Shown: positions 1 through 7,937, numbered from the stretch's first letter. The stretch: 64,000 nucleotides of DNA from Brucella rhizosphaerae (GCF_002252475.1 NZ_NNRK01000029.1:186001-250000); one strand, 5' to 3'. The notes: generated from the sequence alone by a model not told the origin. Numbers and translations: made by a program.

Positions 1-326
1 GTCGCAAGAATTTCGCCGTTCCGGTCAAGGATGTCCGGGCGCGAAGCCAGCTGATGTACGGCTGGGCCGTTAGAATCGTCGTTCTCGCCGCCGATCATAC
101 CGAAATAGACGAGTTTTCCGCCAATCACGCCATAAATGCCGACAAAACACGCAATTGCCATCCAAAGACGATTGCGTGCACGATTGCCATGCTTCTTACG
201 AGAGCCAACAAACGCCATATTGCCGGCCAGCTTTTCATTGCCGACCGGCGCATTGCCGTTATTCAGATTTTGGCCCTCATCGAGGTTCTGCTTGTTCTTT
301 TTGGAAAATCCGAGCTTCAGCCGCAT
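1..326 (-). CDS. ftsI: FtsI / PBP3, N-terminal part (cut by window edge)
   Basis: This is the beginning of the septal peptidoglycan transpeptidase (class B penicillin-binding protein) of the divisome; only about 108 codons are in the window. The visible part has a basic, Asn/Lys-rich cytoplasmic tail of about 55 residues and one membrane segment (around LWMAIACFVGIYGVIGGKLV), then SRPDILDRNGEILA, which is the family's conserved entry to the pedestal domain (RGxIxDRNG-like). The ATG at 326 lies 2 bases past the ftsL stop, so the genes are translationally close. The rsmH-ftsL-ftsI order is the normal dcw cluster order. The catalytic serine lies outside the window. Confidence 0.9.
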   Translation of the reverse strand, partial: MRLKLGFSKKNKQNLDEGQNLNNGNAPVGNEKLAGNMAFVGSRKKHGNRARNRLWMAIACFVGIYGVIGGKLVYFGMIGGENDDSNGPAVHQLASRPDILDRNGEILA

Positions 327-328
327 GA

Positions 329-730
329 TCAGTGCCTCGCTCCATTCTTCTTGATGCTACCAGTGGTCGTTGCATCGGGTACGAGAACACCGCTTGCCAC
401 CAGTTCGTCACTGCCTGAAATAAGTTTCTGAATATCGTCCAGCTGGCGTTCCGGAATGTCTGCCACGCCCATTGCAAGCTGTTCTGCTTCAATCGGCTGA
501 AGCTTCAGTTCTTCAGAGTAAACGCCCACGAGGCTCTGCAAACGACCCGGCTGAGTCATCAAGGCCCAATCGGCACGCAAAAGCGTAATCGTGTCTTTTT
601 CGGAATCGATCTGGCGCTTAAGCTTGGAAATAACAGCGATCTGCCTCTCCGCATCATATTTGATGGTATAGGTGATCGTTGCTGCAACCAGCATCGCCGC
701 TATCATGATGAGTTCAAAAGTACGCAGCAC
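329..730 (-). CDS. ftsL: Cell division protein FtsL
   Basis: Small bitopic divisome protein that with FtsB and FtsQ links early and late division proteins. The 133-residue product has a short N-terminus, one membrane helix (about residues 5-25, FELIMIAAMLVAATITYTIK) and a periplasmic coiled-coil region (AERQIAVISKLKRQIDSEKD and on). I choose the GTG at 730 (product starts with VLRTFELIM read as Met) because the open frame running further upstream to 802 would overlap the end of rsmH by 68 bases, and this GTG begins 4 bases after the rsmH stop. Identity rests on position, length and topology, since FtsL sequences are poorly conserved. The Pro/Thr-rich C-terminus is unremarkable. Confidence 0.85.
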   Translation of the reverse strand: MLRTFELIMIAAMLVAATITYTIKYDAERQIAVISKLKRQIDSEKDTITLLRADWALMTQPGRLQSLVGVYSEELKLQPIEAEQLAMGVADIPERQLDDIQKLISGSDELVASGVLVPDATTTGSIKKNGARH

Positions 731-734
731 TCGT

Positions 735-1778
735 TCAACTCCGGGCCAGTTCGTGCGTTTCAGGCAATTTAGGCAGCCCGAAAAGCGTGAGATCATCTTC
801 AAGAGGCGGATTTTCGGTCCTCAGACCAGCACGCAATTTTGCGGAACGGGCACGTGGATTGCGCTCTTCTTCTGCTGCGGTTGGGCCAACGGCACCTTTC
901 ACCGCAGGTGTAAAACTCGGGTGACGCACATGTGTCTCTGGCAGGTGCCGTGAACCGGCACTTCCACCTGCACGGTCAGCAAAGAAGCGCTTGACCATAC
1001 GGTCTTCCAGAGAATGGAACGTCACAACAACCAGTCGTCCGCCCGGCTTGAGAACCCGTTCGGCTGCAAGCAATGCTCGCGCCAACTCACCCAGCTCGTC
1101 ATTCACATAGATACGCAGTGCCTGAAACACCCGCGTAGCAGGATGAATGGGCACTTTCGGATTACGACCGACCAGCGATTCAATGGCATTCGCCAGATCA
1201 AGCGTACGCGTGAAAGGCTGTACTTCGCGGCGCTTTTCGATCATGCGGGCAATACGGCCTGCGTTGCGTTCTTCGCCGAGAAAATTGAAGATGCGAGCGA
1301 GATCACCCATCTTCAGGCGATTCACCACATCCGCAGCTGTCGGTCCGCTATTGGACATGCGCATGTCGAGTGGCCCGTCCTTCTGGAAGGAAAAGCCACG
1401 CTCGGCTTCATCGATCTGCATCGACGAGACACCGATATCGAGCACGACGCCGTCCACTTTGCGGTCTTCGCCCAATACCTTTTCTACAGCCTGATCCAAT
1501 GCCGAAAACCGGTTCTCGACCAGATTGAGCCTGCCCGAGAAATGCTTTTCCATCGTCTGCCCGGCCGCAATCGCGGTCGGATCGCGATCAATAGCAATGA
1601 CGTCTGCACCCTGCTCCAGAATACGACGCGTATAACCGCCTGCACCAAACGTGCCATCAACGATTACCTTGCCGGCTTCGGGCTTCAAGGCTTCAATTAC
1701 TTCGGAAATAAGCACCGGAACGTGACGGTCCTTAGCCCCTTCAGCTTGAGATGTGTCTCCGCCGAGGCTAGCCATCAT
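735..1778 (-). CDS. rsmH: 16S rRNA (cytosine(1402)-N(4))-methyltransferase RsmH (MraW)
   Basis: SAM-dependent methylation of N4 of C1402 in the ribosomal P site. The N-terminal [15 protein letters not shown], the SAM-binding [14 protein letters not shown] (around residues 41-54) and AIDRDP are RsmH hallmarks; a conserved [14 protein letters not shown] block follows, and [15 protein letters not shown] lies near the C-terminus. At 347 residues it is slightly longer than the 310-residue norm because of an extra N-terminal stretch and C-terminal tail. The start is one of two adjacent ATG codons at 1778, preceded by AAAGGA. It is the first gene of the visible dcw operon; no mraZ precedes it in this window, although mraZ usually does. 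Confidence 0.97.
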   Translation of the reverse strand: MMASLGGDTSQAEGAKDRHVPVLISEVIEALKPEAGKVIVDGTFGAGGYTRRILEQGADVIAIDRDPTAIAAGQTMEKHFSGRLNLVENRFSALDQAVEKVLGEDRKVDGVVLDIGVSSMQIDEAERGFSFQKDGPLDMRMSNSGPTAADVVNRLKMGDLARIFNFLGEERNAGRIARMIEKRREVQPFTRTLDLANAIESLVGRNPKVPIHPATRVFQALRIYVNDELGELARALLAAERVLKPGGRLVVVTFHSLEDRMVKRFFADRAGGSAGSRHLPETHVRHPSFTPAVKGAVGPTAAEEERNPRARSAKLRAGLRTENPPLEDDLTLFGLPKLPETHELARS

Positions 1779-2075
1779 TCCGATCCTTTCTCGGGGTCAC
1801 ATCCCGCTAAACTGTCTTTGTCTGCATGAATTCCGGCCAATTGTAGACAAGCCCCAGCTTGGCGGATTCGTTCAAACAGTTATCGGATATTAAGCTTAAT
1901 GAACCGTTATCCTTTGCTCCCCCCAATTACAAAACACGCTGTTATACAAAAGTTTTTCCAGCACATTTTTGCGGAACAAGACGGCGGTAAACAGAGCACC
2001 TGAACGACAGCCAGGTCCTCCGATATCCCTATAAAGCGATCACATAATTATGAGAAAAGCCCCCAATTGCTGCCG

Positions 2076-2104
2076 TTGACGGCAAGCCGTCATGAAGTTA
2101 TTAA
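2076..2104 (+). promoter_or_regulatory. Sigma-70-type promoter of mntH
   Basis: TTGACG (2076-2081) and TATTAA (2099-2104) are separated by exactly 17 bases, a near-consensus housekeeping promoter. Initiation would fall near 2111, inside the adjoining palindrome, giving a leader of about 33 bases to the ATG at 2144. This also argues against any mntH start upstream of 2111. Confidence 0.7.
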
Positions 2105-2122
2105 TTGCAAATAATTCGCAAT
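2104..2122. promoter_or_regulatory. Palindromic operator at mntH, probable Mur (Fur-family) box
   Basis: ATTGCAAATAATTCGCAAT is a 19-base near-perfect inverted repeat (ATTGC-AAT-x-ATT-GCAAT apart from two mismatched pairs). It overlaps the end of the -10 box and the predicted transcription start of mntH. Alphaproteobacterial Mur, the manganese-responsive Fur homologue, represses mntH or sitABCD through AT-rich TGCAAAT-type palindromes, which fits both sequence and position. The assignment to Mur is inferred. Confidence 0.65.
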
Positions 2123-2143
2123 TGCATTTTGAAAGTACGCATA

Positions 2144-3526
2144 ATGGCATTTAAGATGGCCCCCAGGGGAAGTACGCCCCCTGCACAGCATGATGTCACA
2201 TTTGAAGGCTGGCGTCGTGATCGCGGCGAAGCGTCCATGTCTGACGTCCACCGCTCGATCAGAGTCAACCGATCCGGCTCAAAGTTTCGTCGCGCGATGG
2301 CGTTCTTTGGCCCCGGTTATCTCGTTGCGGTAGGTTACATGGACCCCGGCAACTGGGCGACATCTCTGGCTGGCGGCTCACGCTTCGGCTATATGTTGCT
2401 GTCGGTTGTGCTCATTTCCAATCTCATGGCTGTCCTTTTACAGGCACTTTGCACCCGCCTTGCAGTCGCCACAGGCCGCGATCTAGCACAGGCCTGCCGC
2501 GATGCCTATCCCCGTTTCCTGGCCTGGCCTTTGTGGCTGCTGGCAGAACTCGCCATTTGCGCAACAGACCTGGCAGAAGTCATCGGCACGGCTATTGGCC
2601 TCAATCTTCTGTTCGGAATTCCACTGGAAATCGGTGTTATTCTGACAGCTGCCGATGTGCTTCTTGTTCTTTATTTGCAGAATAAAGGCTTTCGACGCGT
2701 CGAAGCGCTTATCATCACGCTGTTGGCGGTGATTGCACTCTGCTTTCTCATCCAGATTTTGATGGCCGAACCCAAATGGGGCGAAGTGATCCGTGGTTTT
2801 GCACCGACCACCGAGATCATCCGAAATCCGGACATGCTCTATATAGCGCTCGGTATTATCGGCGCGACGGTGATGCCGCATAATCTCTACCTGCATTCAG
2901 GCATCATCCAAACTCGCGATTATGGTCACACCTTACCGGAGAAGCGTGAAGCGATCCGCTTTGCGACGCTCGATTCCACGATCGCCCTCACTTTCGCGCT
3001 GCTGGTTAATGCCTCAATTCTGATCCTTGCCGCAGCAAGTTTTCACGCAACTGGCAATACCGGTGTCGAAGATCTCGACAAAGCTCATGCTTTGCTCAAT
3101 CCCCTGCTTGGCTCGGCATTGGCGCCTACTCTCTTTGCAATCGCGCTTCTGTGCTGCGGTCTCAATTCGACGATCACCGCGACGATGGCCGGTCAGATTG
3201 TGATGGAAGGCTTTATCGATATTAAGTTGAAGCCCTGGCTTCGCCGCGCCATTACGCGTTTCGTAGCGATTGTGCCTGCTGCTATCGTCACGATTATGTA
3301 TGGCTCGCAGGGGACCACAGAACTTTTGATCCTGTCACAGGTCGTCCTCAGCCTGCAGCTTCCTTTTGCAATCATACCATTGGTGATGTTCACTGCAGAA
3401 AAAAAGAAGATGGGCGCTCTGGTTGCGCCGCGCTGGGTGACAATTCTCGCAGCAGTTACCGCCGCAATCATCGTCGTTTTGAACATGAAACTCATCTACG
3501 ACTTCTTCATGGGCATGCCGATGTAG
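2144..3526 (+). CDS. mntH: NRAMP-family manganese transporter MntH
   Basis: Proton-coupled divalent metal importer of the inner membrane, usually Mn2+ in this group. Counting from the ATG at 2144 the product is 460 residues with about 11 membrane segments. The two metal-site signatures are present: DPGN in the first helix (about residues 67-70) and MPHN in helix 6 (about 244-247). The N-terminus is about 45 residues longer than in enteric MntH, so ATG 2156 or the Met of [10 protein letters not shown] further in remain possible starts; ATG 2144 lies downstream of the predicted transcription start. Regulation by manganese is suggested by the palindrome over the promoter. It sits alone, divergent from the cell-division operon. 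Confidence 0.93.
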   Translation: MAFKMAPRGSTPPAQHDVTFEGWRRDRGEASMSDVHRSIRVNRSGSKFRRAMAFFGPGYLVAVGYMDPGNWATSLAGGSRFGYMLLSVVLISNLMAVLLQALCTRLAVATGRDLAQACRDAYPRFLAWPLWLLAELAICATDLAEVIGTAIGLNLLFGIPLEIGVILTAADVLLVLYLQNKGFRRVEALIITLLAVIALCFLIQILMAEPKWGEVIRGFAPTTEIIRNPDMLYIALGIIGATVMPHNLYLHSGIIQTRDYGHTLPEKREAIRFATLDSTIALTFALLVNASILILAAASFHATGNTGVEDLDKAHALLNPLLGSALAPTLFAIALLCCGLNSTITATMAGQIVMEGFIDIKLKPWLRRAITRFVAIVPAAIVTIMYGSQGTTELLILSQVVLSLQLPFAIIPLVMFTAEKKKMGALVAPRWVTILAAVTAAIIVVLNMKLIYDFFMGMPM

Positions 3527-3564
3527 ACGTGCCCATGTAGAAGTGCACATGTAGAAAAAGAAGT

Positions 3565-3988
3565 GTCAGTCGGTCTGTAAGCCGGGTTCTGTATGGCCGG
3601 ACTTGCGTCCAACGTGGCAGCCATTCATCTGGGACGGATGTCGCCACCCGCCTCTTGCAACCCACCCGGACGGCTGATCCGGAAACTGATTACCAGTCCT
3701 TACGGACTGATGCGCCGTCCCTATTCGGTTTTGCTCCCAGTGGGGTTTACCGTGCCGCCTGTGTTGCCACCGGCGCGGTGGGCTCTTACCCCACCCTTTC
3801 ACCCTTACCCCGTCATCCCTGCCGCCTCAAAAAAGCGGTACGGAAGACGGGGCGGTCTACTTTCTGTGGCACTATCCCTGGGGTCACCCCCGCCGGGCGT
3901 TACCCGGCACCGTATTTCCATGGAGCCCGGACTTTCCTCACCTGCCGCCTTTCGGCATATGACAAGCGCGGCTGCCCGACCGACTGAC
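3565..3988 (-). ncRNA. rnpB: RNase P RNA (bacterial type A)
   Basis: Catalytic RNA of ribonuclease P, which matures tRNA 5' ends. On the minus strand the 5' part contains GAGGAAAGTCCGGGCTCCAT (complement of about 3920-3939) and the 3' part contains ACAGAACCCGGCTTACAG, the two universally conserved blocks of the P4 core. The ends GTCAGTCGGTC and GACCGACTGAC pair to form helix P1, which sets the limits at 3988 and 3565, about 424 nt. A -10 box TATACA (complement of 3995-4000) is placed correctly for a start at 3988. Open frames crossing this interval on either strand are not genes. The neighbours are mntH and a lytic transglycosylase gene. Confidence 0.96.
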
Positions 3989-4052
3989 GGCGCGTGTATA
4001 GCATGATCGTGGAAAGTGGGAACCGGGTTTTGAAAAAAACTATACACAACAG

Positions 4053-4084
4053 AAAAGCCGGCAGCGAAACCGCTACCGGCTTTT
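4053..4084. terminator. Bidirectional hairpin downstream of the lytic transglycosylase gene
   Basis: AAAAGCCGG and CCGGCTTTT close a stem that continues AGCG/CGCT around an AAAC loop. It follows the lytic transglycosylase stop by about 110 bases on the minus strand and separates it from the rnpB promoter. Confidence 0.75.
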
Positions 4085-4135
4085 CGTTCACATCATCGGC
4101 TTGGAACTCTACGCAACCGACAACGTAAATCTGGA

Positions 4136-4178
4136 GCACATTCCGAAACCAGGAACCGGGTTTCGGAACAGGATGTGC
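4136..4178. repeat. Dispersed palindrome, family B
   Basis: GCACATTCCGAAACC ... GGTTTCGGAACAGGATGTGC is an imperfect inverted repeat with a GGAACCGG centre. It shares the GGGAACCGGTTT-type core and the GCAT/GCAC ends with copies at 12307-12351, 40027-40064 and 53643-53687. It lies in the 3' flank of the lytic transglycosylase gene. No coding content. Confidence 0.6.
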
Positions 4179-4192
4179 ATTAGAACCGATAT

Positions 4193-4864
4193 TTAAAGTC
4201 CGGCCATATAGGACTTAACCGAGCTGCAATACTTCGCAGAGGTCGGGTTCATGCGCTTGGCACCGTGGCCGGCATTGTACTTGAGGATCGTGCCGCAGGT
4301 GCTGCCGCCGCCAAGCTTCTGTGCCATGGCAAGATACTTCATGCCGAACTGGATGTTTGTCGAAGGTTCATAGAGGCCTTTGGCCGAACCGGTGTAACCC
4401 AGACCGCGAGCAGTCGAGAGCTTGATCTGCATCAAGCCAATTTCACCGGCCTTGCCGCGAACGTTTGGCTGGAAATTGCTTTCGTGACGAACAACCGCAT
4501 GGGCCAGCGAAGAAGATACGCCGTAAGTTGCCGCATAACGATTGATGATTGGGGAATAACCTTTGCCACCCTGAGCGGACTTTGAAGTCTCGCCTTGAGC
4601 CTTGGAACGCTTTGCACTTTTAGCGGTTGGTGCAGCACGACTGGTGATGACCGAAACCTTCCTGGGTGTCTGCCTCTGTTCTGCCTGTGCTGCGCGAGAT
4701 GCCTTATCAGACTTGTTGGTTTCAGCAGCCTTACTCTGTGCCCGTGCTTTGAAAAGAGCTGCGAGATTGGTTGGCTCATTAACTGGAGCACTCATCGCAG
4801 AATTCAGGCCAAAAGAACTCATTGCGCCAATGAGGGCGCATACAACAACAAATTTTACTTTCAT
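4193..4864 (-). CDS. Secreted lytic transglycosylase (SLT domain)
   Basis: Cleaves the MurNAc-GlcNAc bond of peptidoglycan with formation of an anhydro product. A signal peptide (residues 1-26, cleavage near AMSA-PV) is followed by a low-complexity Lys/Ala/Ser linker to about residue 100 and an SLT domain (about 103-205). The catalytic Glu is E128 in VRHESNF; GLMQI (143-147) and KYNAGH (195-200) are the other family motifs. The 223-residue protein is a small single-domain member. It is transcribed towards rnpB and lies near an amidase gene, so this stretch is a peptidoglycan-remodelling neighbourhood beside the dcw cluster. Confidence 0.9.
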   Translation of the reverse strand: MKVKFVVVCALIGAMSSFGLNSAMSAPVNEPTNLAALFKARAQSKAAETNKSDKASRAAQAEQRQTPRKVSVITSRAAPTAKSAKRSKAQGETSKSAQGGKGYSPIINRYAATYGVSSSLAHAVVRHESNFQPNVRGKAGEIGLMQIKLSTARGLGYTGSAKGLYEPSTNIQFGMKYLAMAQKLGGGSTCGTILKYNAGHGAKRMNPTSAKYCSSVKSYMAGL

Positions 4865-5184
4865 AACCTACCGTCTTGGATCGTTTTTATGGGGCTTTGC
4901 TGGTCTTGGGGGCAGCATCGCCGTTTATTTATGATCCCGCTCGACAAGCATTTTGCCCGCCCGTCACCGCTGGGAATGGCAGATCATTTGCTGGGGAAAT
5001 GCAGCCGAAGATTGGTTAGGGAAGTAAAATAGTCTTACAGGTTGTAATAAAGGCTGTCACATTCCGTGATGCGAGCCACGGTGGAAGAGCGCTACCATCT
5101 AAAGCTGCGATTGCTTTAATTTAATGAAATTACTACAGAAATATGAATGCGCAGATATGCTTATGTGCCAACCACCATGCGCAC
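4865..5184. other. Intergenic region upstream of the lytic transglycosylase gene
   Basis: 320 bases without a gene. It contains a 25-base element at 5027-5051 (AAATAGTCTTAC-N5-GTAATAAA) that recurs at 7738-7762; see the findings. The remainder shows nothing I can name. Confidence 0.5.
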
Positions 5185-5991
5185 TCAAGCGGTAACGTTT
5201 TGCAATGAAAAAATCAGCCTGTAGAGGGTATCTATAGTAGACACATCCGCTACACCGTCCACATTGTGTGGCCGAAAATGTCGCTGAAACGCCTTAATCA
5301 CGGTTTGTGTGGCCTCATCGAACACGCCATTGATCTCGATTTTATAGCCGTAAAGGGCGAGCATGGACTGCAAAGCCTCTACTGGCTGGCCCTGTTCACC
5401 ACGTGCAAGAAAGCGGCCACCCCGGATCGGCGTCGGTTCGATGTAATGGCCAATGCCTGCTTCATGCAATCTTTTCCATGGGAAGTTGTGCCCCGGATCG
5501 GTCTTGCGCTCTGGCGCAATGTCGGAATGCGCAAGAACGTTCTCCGGCCGGATTTCATAACGTCCGCATATGCTGCGGCACAGCTCGATCACGGATTTGA
5601 TCTGCTCGTCTGCGAAAAGCGGATAATTTCCGAGATCACCCGGGTTTACAATCTCGATGCCGATCGAAGCCGAATTGATATCGGTCTCGCCCTTCCAGTA
5701 GCTTTGGCCCGCATGCCATGCCCGTGCCTTTTCAGACACCATCTGAACGACACGGCCATCTTCGTGAACGAGATAGTGCGCAGACACTTCCCGCTCTGGA
5801 GACTTGAGCACGTCCAAAGCTTCTTCAGCTGTTGCCAGCCCGGTATAATGCAAAATCAGGAAGGTCGGCGTCTTGCCATCACGGCGCGGACCAAAATTCG
5901 GTGACGCATCAAGCGACGCAGTCGGATAGTCAGGCGTTTCCAGCGACAATTCCACTATGAGCTTTTCCTGCATTGAGTCTGCGTTGCTCAT
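5185..5991 (-). CDS. N-acetylmuramoyl-L-alanine amidase (Amidase_2) with peptidoglycan-binding domain
   Basis: Zinc amidase that removes peptide from muramic acid, AmpD/AmiD type. The 268-residue protein from ATG 5991 has the amidase fold at about residues 40-180 with zinc ligands H48 (ILHYT), H155 (AHSDIAP) and D165 (KTDPG), then a PG_binding_1 repeat at about 200-255 (QSMLALYGYKIEINGVFDE). No signal peptide is evident, so it may act on cytoplasmic anhydro-muropeptides, or be exported unconventionally. The start overlaps the stop of the upstream djlA-like gene (ATGA arrangement at 5988-5991), so the two are an operon. A longer frame to 6024 would overlap that gene more and is disfavoured. 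Confidence 0.9.
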   Translation of the reverse strand: MSNADSMQEKLIVELSLETPDYPTASLDASPNFGPRRDGKTPTFLILHYTGLATAEEALDVLKSPEREVSAHYLVHEDGRVVQMVSEKARAWHAGQSYWKGETDINSASIGIEIVNPGDLGNYPLFADEQIKSVIELCRSICGRYEIRPENVLAHSDIAPERKTDPGHNFPWKRLHEAGIGHYIEPTPIRGGRFLARGEQGQPVEALQSMLALYGYKIEINGVFDEATQTVIKAFQRHFRPHNVDGVADVSTIDTLYRLIFSLQNVTA

Positions 5992-6698
5992 GCGGTCTCC
6001 AATTGTTTTTCGACACTCGCCCATGCGGCATTGATTGCAGCAAGACGCGCGTTAGCGATATTGATAAATTCCAGCGGAAGACCTTCCGCAAAAAGCCTGT
6101 CCGGATGGTGCTCTTTCACCAATGAACGATAGCGTTTACGGGCGTCCTCAAAAGAAACGCCGCGTACCAGCCCGAGAATGGCATAAGGATCGGCCTCACC
6201 GCGATTGACGTGTCGCAACGCGATGCGTTCAAAGCTTTCCTCGTCAAATCCGAAAATCTCGGCAACGCTCGACAGAAAAGCCATTTCCTTGTCGTGCACA
6301 TAGCCGTCGGCGGTCGCGATATGAAAGAGGCCGTCCAGAATATCTTCAAGCAGATGACAGTTCTCATCACCTTCTCGGCAGAGACCTGCAAGCTGACGAG
6401 CATAGCTCTCGTAACCCGCCACATCCTGTTGAGCCAGATTATACAAGCGCACCACATGAGCGTTCTCTTCCGGCGGCACTGAGAAAATGCTCTGGAACGC
6501 CCGAAACTCATCCTGCGTAACCACACCGTCCGCTTTAGCCATCTTGGCTGAAAGTGCGATCATCGCAATCGAGAATGCAACGCGCCTGCGTGTATCCGCG
6601 TCGCCTTCAAAAACCGTTCGCACAGCCTCGATAACGCTTGAAATAGCGCTCAGCGTGACGGAGGTGACAAATTCACCAATGCGGACCCAGATCGACAT
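5988..6698 (-). CDS. djlA: DjlA-family co-chaperone (TerB-like + J domain)
   Basis: Probable DnaK co-chaperone. The first 40 residues are hydrophobic to amphipathic without a clear membrane helix. A TerB-like all-helical domain with its acidic KADGVVTQDEF and TADGYVHDKEM repeats covers about residues 40-165, and a C-terminal J domain covers about 170-236 with the HPD tripeptide at 198-200 (KEHHPDRL), which stimulates DnaK ATPase activity. The overall architecture matches alphaproteobacterial DjlA/DjiA proteins. It is translationally coupled to the downstream amidase gene. Confidence 0.88.
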   Translation of the reverse strand: MSIWVRIGEFVTSVTLSAISSVIEAVRTVFEGDADTRRRVAFSIAMIALSAKMAKADGVVTQDEFRAFQSIFSVPPEENAHVVRLYNLAQQDVAGYESYARQLAGLCREGDENCHLLEDILDGLFHIATADGYVHDKEMAFLSSVAEIFGFDEESFERIALRHVNRGEADPYAILGLVRGVSFEDARKRYRSLVKEHHPDRLFAEGLPLEFINIANARLAAINAAWASVEKQLETA

Positions 6699-6797
6699 GA
6701 ATCGTTTCTATATAATTCCGTAAAGGCTGGAAACAACAACCCGTTGCAATCGACGAAAAAACAATAATTTAGAAGAATATGCGCTTCGCAGAGATAA

Positions 6798-7232
6798 TTA
6801 TTGCGCGGCCTGGCGCGCCTCAAATGAACGCTGTGCGGCAGCTACCGCCGCTTCGCCTGCTGCCTGAACCTGTTCAGCACTTTGACCAACGGACTTTGCC
6901 GCGGCTTCTGCATTGCTGCGTGCCCGTTCGATAGCTGCTTTCTGCTCTTCAGCTGTCATAACGCCGGAATTGTCCTGCAAAGCCTTGATCAGATCGGGCC
7001 CTGCCGGCTTATCTGTGTCCGGTGCGGCAGTGGTTTGCTCTGGCTGAGCTGGCGCAGCAGCCTGCTCATCCTCTCCTCTGCCACAAGCAGCAAGGGCAAC
7101 AAGAACAATAGCGGAAATCAGAAACAGAAAATGACGGCTCATAATGAAAGACATAACTGAAGAAAGCCTGCGTTTGAACATGGAAAACGCAGTTTTGTTG
7201 TCTTTATCGACAATCACTGCATAATTATCCAT
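6798..7232 (-). CDS. Putative lipoprotein of unknown function
   Basis: The product has a hydrophobic segment ending in a lipobox (IVLVALAAC) followed by an Ala/Glu/Gln-rich helical tail with TAEEQKAAIERARSNAEAAA, which looks like a coiled coil. I recognise no catalytic motif. Two starts compete: ATG 7232 has an excellent ribosome site (AAAGGAG, 8 bases upstream) but puts about 30 residues before the signal sequence, whereas ATG 7142 (MSRHFLFLIS) gives a textbook lipoprotein signal peptide with no visible ribosome site. I keep 7232 on the strength of the ribosome site. It is followed upstream by another small lipoprotein gene in the same direction. Confidence 0.6.
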   Translation of the reverse strand: MDNYAVIVDKDNKTAFSMFKRRLSSVMSFIMSRHFLFLISAIVLVALAACGRGEDEQAAAPAQPEQTTAAPDTDKPAGPDLIKALQDNSGVMTAEEQKAAIERARSNAEAAAKSVGQSAEQVQAAGEAAVAAAQRSFEARQAAQ

Positions 7233-7329
7233 TTGCTTTGCTCCTTTCGGGGCAAATGGCGGCCCGCTGACCGGACCGCCATTCTTTAACCAGTGCGACC
7301 ACTGGCATTAAAGTCACGCTAACTGCAAT

Positions 7330-7545
7330 TTAGTTTGCAGGTGGTGTACCAGTCGTGCCCGGCGTCGCAGGGGCAGCTGGTGGCGCTGGCGTGGTTGTAT
7401 CGTTGTTAGAAGGCGCTGCTGGTGCAGCTGGCGCTTCAGGCGAGGGCGACGCCGGTGCCTTGCTGGCATCGTTTGAATTGTCGCTGCAAGCTGCAAGCCC
7501 CAAAAACGATACGGCAGCAACCGAAGTAATCAAAAACTTCTTCAT
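7330..7545 (-). CDS. Small Pro/Ala-rich lipoprotein
   Basis: A 71-residue product with a clean lipoprotein signal: MKKFLITSVAAVSFLGLAAC, lipobox LAAC with Cys20. The mature part is almost entirely Ala, Pro, Ser and Thr (SPSPEAPAAPAAP and on), so it is probably an unstructured envelope-anchored peptide. The ribosome site GGAAGGAG sits 7-10 bases upstream of the ATG. No function can be assigned. It precedes the 6798-7232 lipoprotein gene on the same strand by 97 bases. Confidence 0.7.
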   Translation of the reverse strand: MKKFLITSVAAVSFLGLAACSDNSNDASKAPASPSPEAPAAPAAPSNNDTTTPAPPAAPATPGTTGTPPAN

Positions 7546-7937
7546 GATGGCTCTCCTTCCCTAGAATTCAGCGCTGCGGGGATATAGCCAACGCTGTTTT
7601 GGTTTCCGTGCCTGACCGATTTATCCGGTCAATCACCTTACGAAGACAATCGTCACATCGCTCTTAGTCCCCGGCGATGCTTTTCGACGACGCCAACGTC
7701 ACATCAGAAAACGGCGAGGATGCGGAAAGGTTCTCTCAAATAGTCTTACGGCCCGTAACAAAACGCCATAATAACAAAGTGGTAACTATATTTTCCCGGC
7801 AATAGACCCGTCACGCCCCTGTCACCGGCGAATGCTTAACTTAGTCAAACAAGATTGGATTCGCCTTCCAAGCGTCGCGCATCTTGCTCAAAATCGTTCA
7901 GATTTTCGGATGCGCTCAAAAATACGGGGAGCAGGGA
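7546..7937. other. Divergent intergenic region, lipoprotein gene / btaA
   Basis: 392 bases. It holds the second copy of the TTAC-N5-GTAA element (7738-7762) and a PhoB box (7808-7825) in front of btaA. No coding sequence or RNA gene is visible. Confidence 0.6.
7808..7825 (+). promoter_or_regulatory. PhoB (Pho) box upstream of btaAB
   Basis: CCGTCAC-GCCC-CTGTCAC is a direct repeat of a 7-mer with 11-base periodicity. It matches the rhizobial Pho box CTGTCAT-N4-CTGTCAT at 11 of 14 repeat positions. It lies 113 bases before the btaA ATG. DGTS synthesis in Sinorhizobium is induced by phosphate limitation through PhoB, so sequence and target agree. Confidence 0.72.

Larger units (their letters stand above)
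1779..2143. other. Divergent intergenic region rsmH / mntH
   Basis: 365 bases between two divergently transcribed genes. The right third holds the mntH promoter and a palindromic operator, listed separately. The left part should hold the dcw promoter, but I see no convincing hexamer pair there and no mraZ gene. The run of six Cs at about 1918-1923 reads as GGGGGG on the dcw strand and is a single occurrence, not an MraZ box array. Confidence 0.6.

Noticed and set aside
1911-1930. Possible MraZ box upstream of rsmH
   Set aside because: Only one G-run is present on the operon strand; MraZ sites are several GTGGGA-type repeats at fixed spacing, which are absent.
3593-4047. Open frames of about 80 to 137 codons on both strands
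   Set aside because: The interval is RNase P RNA, identified by its two conserved core blocks and the P1 helix.
5054-5060. Single CTGTCAC near the lytic transglycosylase upstream region
   Set aside because: No second unit lies 11 bases away, so it does not qualify as a Pho box.
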